Positions 1 through 11,183 of a stretch of 64,000 nt of DNA are shown here, piece by piece. The translations under genes and the position numbers were made by a program. The stretch's first letter is position 1, and every line of letters starts with the position of its first letter. The stretch lies in contig NC_030387.2 of the NCBI RefSeq assembly GCF_001625215.2, positions 34,681,606-34,745,605 of the forward strand, read 5' to 3'. The notes under the pieces were generated by a model. That model ran no database searches. It saw nothing but the letters and a program-made list of their open reading frames with translations, and was not told where the DNA came from. The stretch comes from Daucus carota subsp. sativus (Eukaryota > Streptophyta > Magnoliopsida > Apiales > Apiaceae).

Positions 1-3000
1 TGAAGTTAGATCTAATTACAGATCGTATTTTTATAAATATTTTTTAAAACATTAGTATTTTTGTAAATATTTTTAAAAGATAGTAAAATCGTAAAAAAAA
101 TTAGAAAAAGTGATAATTTTGATAAATTTCCTAATTTTTATGATCTTTTTTCAAACGAGTTTTTCTTGTCATTTTAAATGAACTTTAAATAAAGTTACTC
201 GTGCTCTATCTTGTGACATCAGAAAATATGTCAGATTAATAATTTTTAGATTTTCCTTTCTTGAACAAGAGTTTAATATATGGATAGTTTCTAGTATAGC
301 AACTAAAATTTAATATTAATAATAATTCAAAACAGATCAAACTGAAACAGCAAATCTCTGTATATTACGATAGTATGGTATTTACATATTAAATTGAGCA
401 TACATACTTAAAAATTTTAACGCATGCAAAACTGACATGCGCACATCCATGAAACTCACGTGCCTATTAAGTTGTGTATGTAAGTCCACTTTGGAGTATT
501 TCCTTTTCAGTATTGAGTCAATTTTAAAGTAACATAATGAAAGAAAAATACTATTTATATTGTGTGTGCACTTGAGACTATTAGTACTGTTAATTGTTAA
601 AGTAAGCTTATATTTTGGGGAAGCTAGTTATAGTTGATCTTAAGACTTGCTTTAAGGATTATACAGTTTCCTTTTTTGGTTTACCTGTAATATTGAGGTC
701 CTTAATGGATGATTAACCAGATAATTATGTTTTAATACAGAGTATGCCGACTTATACAACTTGATACGTAAAAGTAACATTTTACGAACACGCTTCTTTT
801 TAGTTGTGCACCAAAAAGCCAAATTAGGCGGGCAGCTAATACAAGGTGTTGAGAATGACTTCTCCCTGGTCGGAAAAAACATTGCAATTGTTTCTTCCAT
901 GGTGGTAGTAAAATACAAATATGATTATTATAGCCCTCTCCCAGTATCTTAATAAATTGATTAAGACTTGAGTTTTACATATAATATTAAATTAATATTT
1001 TTTATATTTAATTATGAATATGTGGACAAAATAATGATCAAAAGATTTTTTTCCAAAATAAAAATTAAACATATATTTTAATGCACAAAAATAAGATTTA
1101 ATAATAATATTTTCATTATGTGATAAAAAAAGTGTGTTAAAAAATCGAATATCTCTATTTAGGAACCGAAAAAGTAATCAAAAGATATTTGAGAATACGA
1201 GTGTCAATCAAAGGGTGCTTTACCCTTTCTTAATTTGTTAATAAGAGAAGATTATGTTTCTCCTTTTTAGTCTTTTACTCAAAACTTCAAAAATGTGGTT
1301 CTGCGTTAAGATAATGGTCTTTCGTGACAGTAATGATAATAAGACTCAATATTAACTCATAAAAGCATTTTATTCACATAATTACAAGTCGTATATGCTT
1401 GTACAGACTTTACTTTGTAGTACACTTATCTGAGTGTAGAAAGTCACGTATTCACGTAGATAAACGTTTTTAGCACCGAGAAATTAGTAGGAAAAGAAAC
1501 AAGGATTACGAAATAATGGTTGCGTTATTCGAAAAGATGAGCCGCCAGTCAAAAATGACGAGCCGAAGCATAGTCAAATTGCACTATGCTTTCACTTATA
1601 ATAACACACGAATGAATCACCAACAATTCTCTTCGTATCATTTACTCATATTTTTATACTTTGATTTTTGGCTTCGGCGGGCGGCCCGCCAGCGAGAATT
1701 GTGTTTTTGTACTACACCGCAAGTCTACATTTATAGTGGTCACTCCAAGTAGTCTTACTCATTTTATTATTTTCTTGCTTTTTATTCCTCAGTCGCCAAA
1801 ATGATAGTCACTTTTTAAAGTTTCCGGTATGAATTAGTGATGGGCTATAAATATCCCAGCTCAAGACTAATGACTAAAACTTAATATGAAAACAATTTAA
1901 CATTATTTTGATTATAGTATTTAAACTTCAGCGAATGACGTCTGATGCTGCCACTGTTTAATTGCTTAATTTAATATATAGCATAAATATTTAAATCTTT
2001 CCACAGTTTTGTTCGAACCTTAAGTCCTTAATGATAACATTTTAAAATAACATGTGTAAGTAATAAAATTAAATTAGACGTGGAAAGCAGCCTTTTCATC
2101 ATCACGTGTCAGCTGTGAGGTGCTGAAAGTTGTAAATAAGAGGCGGGGGAGGAAAAGGGAGCTCGGCCCAGGGAGGTTTTATGTAGCAATCTCAATCATA
2201 ATGATCCGATCACTGAGACTAAAAATTCCGATTTGCCTACTGGTAAATAGTATATTTTATTTTTGAAATTTTTTATAATATTTAATATTAAAACATGTTA
2301 CTATCGAGAACAATATATAATTGTCAATACACTATATGATGTCGGTCAATATAAGGGATCTTTTGATTAAGTTTCAAAAAAATTATATATTATTTATAAT
2401 AAATAAGATAGATTAAAAATATAAATAGGTGATAATATATAAATTATTAAAGTATTCGGATAAATGACTTATAATTTCTCTATATGTTTACTTAGAATGT
2501 ATAATAATTTAAATAAATAAAATGTTGATAAAAAGTATGTTGAACAAAATGCAAGTTAAAAAAAGTAATTTTCTCAATTTTCACTCGTCTATACATGATT
2601 TTATAATACTTCTACTTTTTAGATAAACAAGTTAAAAAACACATAAGTCCATTTTTCTAGGAAAGGAGGTCCCGGCTTCTGATCGACGACAAACAGGCAC
2701 GAGTCTCTGCCGAGCTTGAGTATGCAGCAAGGCAGTTAATTAAGTTTACCAAAGCCAATGTTTGAGGGGTTGGGGTTGGCAAACTAGATATTCAGTAGAA
2801 CACACTCAATATTATATGATGGGGCAGAGTCGCACACTAATCTCCATCTGGTGCAACTAGATTTAAGGATATATAAATGGTATAATTACAAAAGGACACA
2901 CAAAGGTAGAGATGGTTGGCAAGCAAAACAAAATACACATCGATAATTACAGTTCATGTGTCGGTATCGTTTGGATGGCATCGATAGCGATATGTAGCAA

Positions 3001-3182
3001 GATTTAGGAGAAGAATCAGGAATTTTTTCATTTCTCATCATCAGTACTTATAGTATTTGTTGGATGATGATTACTTACAATTAATGCTATATTAGTACGT
3101 TTAGCTAACCGGCAACATTAATTTTTTCGACATTAGTTGAGCAAAACGCGGCCCTCTCTTTTTCTGTTTGATTATTAGATAT

Positions 3183-3425
3183 ACCATTTTAATTGTTATG
3201 TTTGGCTTTCGAATGTTCAAATTGATTAAATTTTGACTGAAATTTATATATACTATATTTTTTTAAAAAAAATATTATAACATTATAAAGTGCATACAAT
3301 ATATTATAAAATGTAAATTTTACTTTTTTAAAATAATAACAAATTTGTTCAATATGCATGGTCGAAAATTGGTCAATTTGACCGTTGAAAATCAAAACAG
3401 GACAATTAAAATGGGAAAGAGGGAG
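3183..3425. mobile_element. Stowaway-like MITE, degraded left end
   Basis: The right end reads GGGAAAGAGGGAG followed by TA. Internal arms around CATTTTAATTG and CAATTAAAATG are inverted complements, and so are the TTGGTCAATTTGACC-type segments. The same family is intact at 62446-62703. The left CTCCCTC end has decayed. Confidence 0.6.
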
Positions 3426-4602
3426 TACTACTCGTATAATTAATTTTGTTATTTTTGGATAATTATATACACAAATTCGAAGATAATTAGTTTCACTGAT
3501 ACTACTTACTATTTTGTGTTGTGCCGCAATATTAAAACTGAGGAATGTGATTTGAATATCAGTGGTTCAGTGTCGAAAGTTGTTATATCAAACTTATTGA
3601 GATGACACCCAGTTAATAAAACAAAAATTTATTGTATATAAAGTATACATTAAAAAAATTTACAATTGCTTGAATTCACTATTGCCGAAAAAAACTAGTC
3701 AACCGAATATGCGGGCTGATAATAGCTTTTGATAGGACCCGCCGTGGATTAATGCAGTCGGGTAACCATAACCAAGAAACTAACTGATTTCTTTAAAAAA
3801 AAAAAGAAACTAACTGATGTAAAATGAGGCGACTATGATCTTGTGTTAAATCAAGTTAGCACAACCACTAATCTCAATTTAACGTAAGATTAGTGTGTCG
3901 CGGCCTTAACCAGGCAATTTCGTGGTTAATTTAGGTCATTTTTGATATATAATTAATGACTAATGACATTATCTTGTAGCTACAGCCTACAGAATTTATT
4001 TTATTGAATTTCTCATTTGAAAAAATTACATGCCGACTAACCTACTTAGCGAACCACCATTTACTTTTAATGTGTCATGTTACCGCTGACGTACGAAGTT
4101 TAGAAATATGTATTTCTTGTTTAACTTATTACCAAATCTGCATTGTTGAATGTGACTTTTATTTGACAATCTGTATTTTTTGAAATAAATAAATTAAGAA
4201 GTTGATAGTTAGATATTATTGGCGCTTCGTCGTCACTGGTATGTAAAAATAATTTGATCCACTTAGACCATTTATAACTGTATTAAAAATAATTAAAATA
4301 TAATATAAATAAAAATATACCGTAGAGATTATGTAAAAAATCAATTTCAATTAAATAATTCTCTTATATGTAATTTTAGCTAACTTGATTATATTTCAAC
4401 AATCCTAGAAACTGGAAAAAGATTACACATGTTTCTTTTATCATATTCAAATAATGTATTTTATTTATAAAATTTGAAATAATAATATAATATTATTTTT
4501 TTAAAATATGGAAAACTAATACCGACAATATTAAAATATCTTATATTTTCAAAATGTCATTTTATGCAACCATTTTAGCCTACCCGTTCCTCTTGCCCTT
4601 TA

Positions 4603-4914
4603 GGCTGTGTTCACTTGGATGGAATGGAATGAGGGGAGAATGAAATGAAAAATTATATAGAAATTTTATGGAGAAAGAAGAAAGTAAGAGCTAATAGTGA
4701 CTAAATATGAATAAATTTAATTTTTTTTGTGGTAAAGATTGTAAAGAAATATGATGTAGAGATGGAATGAGCATTCCTTCCACATGTGGGATAGAATTCT
4801 AGTTAAAATAGTAGGAATGGAATGATTGAAGGAATGAAAATTGTATACATTTTCTTTGATCAACACCATTTTTGAGTATAAAATTCATTTCATTCTCTCT
4901 AAGTGAACACAACC
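4603..4914. mobile_element. Tourist-like (PIF/Harbinger) MITE, 312 bp
   Basis: The left terminus is GGCTGTGTTCACTTGGATG. The right terminus, read in reverse complement, is GGTTGTGTTCACTTAGAGAG. The element is flanked on both sides by TTA, the 3-bp target duplication of PIF/Harbinger elements. The interior is AT-rich and non-coding, so this is non-autonomous. Confidence 0.75.
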
Positions 4915-6522
4915 TTAGTCTTTACTCTCCAAACTGATTCGTGGCAAGGTTTAGTTTAGAGTTAGATAATGTGGATGTGTTTTTTTTTTTTTTAAATCAG
5001 GCTTGATCTAGTTGGTAGTTATTGGTTGTTCCCTCTAAAATAAACTATAATAAAAATATAAAAACAATACTCTCGTCCATATATAATTGGTTGTGATGCG
5101 TGATTATTGAATCTTTTGGAATATCTGCTAAATGTTGTGCTCATTATAAATGCTATCTTCTGTGGTACATACGTGATACACTATCTCATGCACACTTAAT
5201 CGAAAATTAGTTATAAATAAAAATATAAAATAAAATGTGAAATTCCACTCCACTGTAATAATTTTGTTATCAAAAAATTAAGACCACCCTTGATTTGCTA
5301 TATTTATCGATATTTTAAAGATTTGTAAGAATAACCTACATCATTTATCACCTTATCAAAATGATATATTTAATTTATGATAACATGAAATGATATAATG
5401 TTCGTGTGACAGTTCGCGTCAAATTCAAGTTTTTATCTAAAAATCCGGGTCAAGTCACGATATTCGAATCTATATATCATCACAAATACAACAACTCGGA
5501 TAATTCACAAGAGAGCGGACTTATATATGAACTCGAGTCTTTTTTAGAAATGGGTCAAGTCTCGACATTCTAATCCAAACCAAAATATAACAAGATAAAC
5601 ATAACAATTTGGATTACTCACATATTCATCACAAAAATTTAAAAGATGATTTGGTAGTATATTCGATAATCATTTTATACTTATAAATTATGAGAAATCT
5701 CAACACTACTCCATAGAAGGTGAGTGTTACGATCTGTAACAAAATTCAGCTCCTTACAAATTCAACAAATTTTATTATTAATATTTTATATTCATTAGCA
5801 ATTTATTAAAGTCATGAGAGATACTCTTTGTTTGGAGATACTCCTATATTATTATTTTTATAAATGCAGGAGCTTTTATCAGAATTTTATATAAAGCTAA
5901 ACCAAACTCTAGTTTTATTTAAAAGTATACAATTTATCCAATTTTTATAATCAAAGAAATCCAGAATATATGTGGAAATCTAATACAAATTTAATTCAAA
6001 ATACACCTAATTCCTTTACCATTAAAACAACAACAAAAAATTATTAAAAATTAGTCAAATCAAATCTCGAGGAATAAATAAACAACCACCACCACCTAGC
6101 TGAAGTGCTGAACCGTGACCCAAATTGGTAAATTGGGGATGCAAATAGTAGCACCGCAATAATAACACACGAGAGATGTTCCCACATAAAAAGGTCGAGA
6201 ATCAGCATCAACTTACAAGCGAAATGAAACACCACATAACCCAAAACCACAACTAGCCAGGCGAGTCTTTTTAAAACCCAAGGCCAAGGCCACCCATACT
6301 ATTCCAAACACAAAACACTCGACCCTTTCAGCCGGCTGCTCAACTCTTTCCTCTATTTAGCCAAGTCTCGCTCACTTGATTCCAAATTTTTCATTCTCCT
6401 TATAATCCTCACTTCTTGGAGCTTGTAGAGTTGTAGACTTGAGTAGTATCATATCTTTTTTCTTCAGTTCTCTCATTTTCTAGTATTCTCGTTATAGCAA
6501 ATAGTAGTGGTGGTCAATTCTG

Positions 6523-9394
6523 ATGGCTAAAAAAAATACAGCGAAAGCTAAGAAGGATGCTAGCAATAGTAGCAGCAGCAGCTCAGGGAGCAACAGCCCG
6601 ACTGCCAAGACAAAACGGACTCGAAAAAGCGTCCCGCGGGACTCCCCTGCCCAGCGCAGCTCTGTTTACAGGGGTGTCACAAGGCCAGTCTAATACAAAT
6701 ATTTCACTTCAGTGACTTATAAGTTCTTTTAGTTGGTGCTTTCCTGGATTGTATGTTTTATGTTTCTAAAGTATGTTCTGTTTTATGATCATTCCAGGCA
6801 TCGTTGGACGGGGCGATACGAAGCTCATTTGTGGGATAAGAATTGCTGGAATGAATCTCAGAGCAAGAAAGGAAGACAAGGTAGATCAAAATCACTTATT
6901 GGGTCATTTTTTATGGACTAAATTACGACTAAATTACTGATCATATATGTTTAACTTGTTGGTCGGTGCTGCTGATCTCTGTGCTGAAATTCAACTGAAA
7001 ATGCAGTTTATTTAGGTAAATTAAATTTTTTTTCTTGATTAATAAGTACACTGAGATGAGGGTTTAGTGATATACTAATGCTAGTGCCTGGCTTGGGTTT
7101 ATGATAAACCAGGGGCCTATGATGATGAAGCCGCTGCAGCACATGCCTATGACTTGGCAGCATTAAAGTATTGGGGACAAGATACAATTCTCAACTTCCC
7201 AGTAATTTTTTTTAGCTTTACTTTTGTCCAATTTTGAATTTTATATACTTTTCCGTCATAAAAATGTTCCGATTTCTTGAGATTTTCCCCGCTGTTGGAT
7301 TTTTGCAGCTAGCAACTTACGAGGATGAAGTTAAGGAAATGGATGGACAGTCCAAGGAAGAGTACATTGGATCACTAAGGAGGTGTGTGCATTTGAAACA
7401 TACTTCACATACTTACAGTTCTGCATTAGTTAACTATGAACAAAAGTTAAGCTTGAGTTTCCTCAATCTTGTTGCAGAAAAAGTAGCGGTTTCTCCCGTG
7501 GGGTTTCTAAATACAGAGGTGTTGCAAGGTACATATGATCATAATATGTAGTAATTATTATGAATTTCTTTGCGATTTTCGCGATTTTTCCGGAGATTCC
7601 TCTCCCATTGGAAAAACTAGACCTGCAAAACCAAAATTCTGTAAGAAGAGTAAAATAAGCAATATGAAAATGCAGTTTCAGATATCGTAAAGTGTGTAAT
7701 TTATGTAAAGGTTCTCTTTAGTTTATTCGGGTGGCAGATCTGAATCTGTTACTTGCTCTTGCCAAGTGCTCTGCTATTCCCATTTTGTTCATGTTGAAAT
7801 TTAAACTGATTTCATATGATCACGCTAAAAGGCGCGTGAGATTCTGGACAATCTTATTTGATTATATAATATGAATATTAAAATTGATAATTATTTTAAA
7901 AAGTGAACAATTCTTCTCATTATTCTCGTATACAAATTGTCGTCTCTGTTTATATAAATACCGGTAAAAGCTTTTAAGCAGAACAAGTGAAAAAATACAC
8001 GAGAAAACTTGAAAATTTTCAAGTGGGCATCTCTCCATAATTATATGGCCGGCATATAAATTTTGACGGTGTGTTGATGTGTGTAGGCACCACCATAATG
8101 GAAGATGGGAGGCTAGGATCGGCCGAGTTTTTGGCAACAAATATCTCTATCTCGGAACTTACGGTACTCATTATTACTTTAATCTCTGATTAACTTTACT
8201 CAGATCTTTGCTCACTTATTTTAATCTCCCTACTTAGCTTTTTTCGGATCTTTGGTCACCAACTCCATCAACTCGTGATATCCACCCACACCCTCTGAAC
8301 ATTTCAGTAGATCACATCGCATTCTGCACGCATTTGTTTAATCCCATGGTCTTGCTTATAAATGGTCAGCATGATTAGGATTTAGGAATCCCTATCACTT
8401 AACTTTTTCGAAATTATTCCAATCAGCACAACAAGTTCCGAAATTAAGTACTCCCTCCGTCCCATAATAATAGCTCGAGTGTCTTCTGAATCTTCGTATG
8501 AAAATGAATAAATTCTGAAACTTTAATATTCTAATTCAACACTCAATCTCCCTGTCCACCTAACTAGTGTCATCTCAAATAATGGTGACTAATGGATAAC
8601 ACAGATATATAATCAATGTCAAACTTGCTCTTTATTTTGGAAGCAAATACTCCAGCCAATGCAATGCAGTTGGTTGGTATACAAGACCATCTACATCTTG
8701 CAAATCACCAGTTTCCAACCGTTTTGGCTTGCTACTTAATTATATTTATTTCTGCATTTCTCGCCCACCAATTTTACACTGTTTTTCGACCAACTTTTTC
8801 ATCTCAATTACTAATTTATATCGTCTCAAATTTATGACTCAGAATTTGGGTTTTTATTTTATTCCAGCTACGCAAGAGGAGGCTGCAACGGCTTATGACA
8901 AGGCAGCTATAGAGTATCGGGGCCTAAACGCCGTTACCAACTTTGACCTTAGTCGTTATGTAGATTGGATCCAACCCGATCAAACTAATTCCAATTCAGA
9001 CCCTTGGATCCAACCCGACCAAATTAATTCCAATTCAGACCCGATCCAACAATTCCCGAATCCTGAAGCTGAAGTGACCTCGTTAGAAAACGTAATTATT
9101 ACAAAACAGGAATGTCCTACCAGTTCTCCTGAAAACTCAAGCTACAACGTTCCTCAAAATAGCGATAACAACACCTCAAGCTACAATATCCCTCAGAATA
9201 GTGATAACAACACGGCCACGTCTTCTGAATTCAGTGAAATGCTTGAAGGAACGTCGTCTGCACCGGAGTCTGACGTGCCACGCAGGAGCTTCCCGGATCA
9301 CATCCAAACAGACTTTGGTTGTCATGACTTAGAAATATTCGGTGACTTGGTCCCATTTACATCCTCCATGTATGAGCTGGATATGATTATGTGA
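6523..9394 (+). CDS. Double-AP2 WRINKLED-family transcription factor (WRI3/ADAP/WRI4-like)
   Basis: Nuclear DNA-binding regulator of the AP2 subfamily; relatives control fatty-acid, cutin or stress genes. Eight exons join in frame to 356 residues: 6523-6683, 6798-6880, 7007-7015, 7113-7201, 7309-7382, 7478-7528, 8087-8163 and 8868-9394. After a Ser-rich basic N-terminus, AP2 repeat 1 begins at [20 protein letters not shown] and contains the VYLGAYD turn; repeat 2 begins [19 protein letters not shown] and contains [16 protein letters not shown]. The acidic C-terminus (last exon) contains two separate 13-residue tandem duplications. Intron 1 (6684-6797) appears to be GC-AG: the GT alternative shifts the frame, and reading through meets TAG-type stop codons after three residues. 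Exon 3 is only 9 nt (codes the VYL joint). The family is certain; WRI3/ADAP over WRI4 or WRI1 is inferred from gene order. Confidence 0.92.
8450..8482. mobile_element. Stowaway end fragment in intron 7 of the WRI-like gene
   Basis: A TA is followed by CTCCCTCCGTCCCATAATAA, the standard Stowaway terminus. No matching inverted end was found nearby, so this is a truncated or solo terminus. Confidence 0.45.
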
Positions 9395-9719
9395 TCCGAG
9401 ATCAAACTTGAACATTTTTACAATATTGCTTTTGTAGTATTTCTTATACAATTTTTTATACTTTTTACCTTGTCCCTTATTAATTCACATGTAGATATAG
9501 TTGGGAAAAATGATTCATTTAAGAAGCAAAATAAAACAGCTGGTGGCATTCAAGTGCCGCCGCATTTATCTTGATAACAGATGACCGATTTCTATACTTA
9601 TTCATAAGATTCTTTAGTTTAATATTGTATTTCTTGCCAGCTTAATTCATATTAATTCATTGTCTCTATCATATTTGGGGATGAGTACCAAGTAGAAGTG
9701 CCGAAAAGGAAACTCTCAT

Positions 9720-9911
9720 GGGTGTTTGGATCGTGAATGAGAATGAGAATGGGGAATGTGAACGAAGGTTATCAGTGGAAGGAATGATTAACCTTCTATA
9801 TGGTAATGAGATTCCATCTCGTGTCATAAAATTGTTAATTCAAATACCAAACACATGAATTTGAGATTCCGATTTTCGTTAATGGGGCTCATTAACTACG
9901 AACCAAACGTT
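9720..9911. mobile_element. Possible short inverted-repeat MITE
   Basis: The left end GGTGTTTGGATCGTGAATGA and the right end, in reverse complement CGTTTGGTTCGTAGTTAATGA, form imperfect inverted repeats of the PIF/Harbinger GTTTGG type. I could not define a target duplication. Confidence 0.4.
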
Positions 9912-10281
9912 TTTTTAGTGAACAACAGGTTGAATGAGTGAGACCCTGAATTTGGGACAATAGATGAGGGAGGTGTTGTGCACATGTGGAAGATAATGAA
10001 AACAACCGAAGTGGTGGTGACTATGAAATGGGATAGACATGGTCCAAGTTGTTCACCTTGCCTATTAGCTTTTCCCACTTGTGCATGTATGTGTTAGTGC
10101 CAAATCCGACCATATTTAAAGAACATATAAAATCTATCCAAAGTGATACTAATGGGGCATGGTCCATTTCGTAGATTAAAGATTTCAGAAGTCTATCTGT
10201 GTTCAGTTTGTAGCTTGCCTATTTTTGAAATTTTTGATACTTCTTGTATTTGAAATTTATTTCTTAACCATGAGGTTTTGC

Positions 10282-10434
10282 TCTTCTTATTATCTGTAAT
10301 TCCTTAAGATTTCTAATAAATATTTAATTTGCAGCCACGTAATATCAGTTCCTTGTAATTTCTAACAAATATTCAATTTGCAGCTACATAGTCTCAATTT
10401 CCTGTAATTTCTTATAAATATTCAATTTGCAGCC
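10282..10434. repeat. Three-copy 49-bp tandem repeat
   Basis: The core AATTTGCAG recurs at 10326, 10375 and 10424, each preceded by a diverged TTTCTAAYAAATATT-type segment. Copies differ at several positions, so the array is not recent. Confidence 0.65.
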
Positions 10435-11183
10435 ATGTGAAGTGTCTGTATAAATCGACTAAATTCCCTACAATCTCTAAGCAACTTGATTTTGTTGATT
10501 TCTTTTAATTTGTCAATTTTTTAGAATTCCTAAAATTAAACCCGCTTAAAAGGTGATAGCAAAATTTTAATGGACTCGTAGAACTCAGAATTACTGATCA
10601 AGAATACAAGAAATTCTATTATATTGTCAATCGTTATTCAAAGAATATCTACTAGACGTTAACTCACTTTTGAAATTAATGAAGATACCGTAACTTTTAG
10701 TAAGTTAGTAAAGTAACCGGTTGACGTGTCAACTTCAACAATCCTCTCTATGCTCGTTCAAATTAATATTTTAACTCAAGAGCGATAGAAAACTTTTAAA
10801 TTTAAACGGCCACTGTGACTCTCTTCAACCTCTCGTCTGAAATGCTCTTTATATTTCAAGTTGATGTGCTCTAATACTTAGAACTCATAGATTTGTTGTA
10901 GGAAGAAGTTAAAGCAAGGAGCAATAGAGAAGAACAGGACAATGAAAAATGAAATATGGAGGCAATATTTCAACATTATGATCCTGCAATGCATAACATA
11001 TAACTAGGTTATCACCGCACTGTAAAATGGTGATTACCCTCTTTGACTTTCTTTGACCTTCCCTGGTTCAGATTTCAGAACATTTTAATGCACAGCCTTC
11101 AAACTTTTCATAAGACAATGCTAGACATGGACTGACTCGGTGTTCTGAGCTTAAACAGCCAAAGACGACCATAGCTAGACTGA

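Larger units (their letters stand above)
1..6522. other. AT-rich intergenic region with MITEs
   Basis: No convincing coding region is visible; the short open frames here have no recognisable motif, codon pattern or splice-site support. The stretch holds a degraded Stowaway-like element near 3183-3425 and a Tourist-like MITE at 4603-4914. G-box-type CACGTG cores occur near 459 and 2104, but nothing ties them to a gene. The last 150-200 bases before 6523 are pyrimidine-rich and probably contain the promoter and leader of the WRI-like gene; I see no clear TATA box. Confidence 0.6.
9395..11183. other. Intergenic region between convergent genes
   Basis: This holds the 3' flanks of the WRI-like gene (+) and the TLP8-like gene (-). 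It contains a possible MITE at 9720-9911 and a three-copy 49-bp repeat at about 10282-10434. No coding region was recognised. Confidence 0.6.

Noticed and set aside
1516-1752. 78-residue plus-strand frame with a GC-rich patch
   Set aside because: No motif, no splice context and codon use like the surrounding AT-rich DNA.
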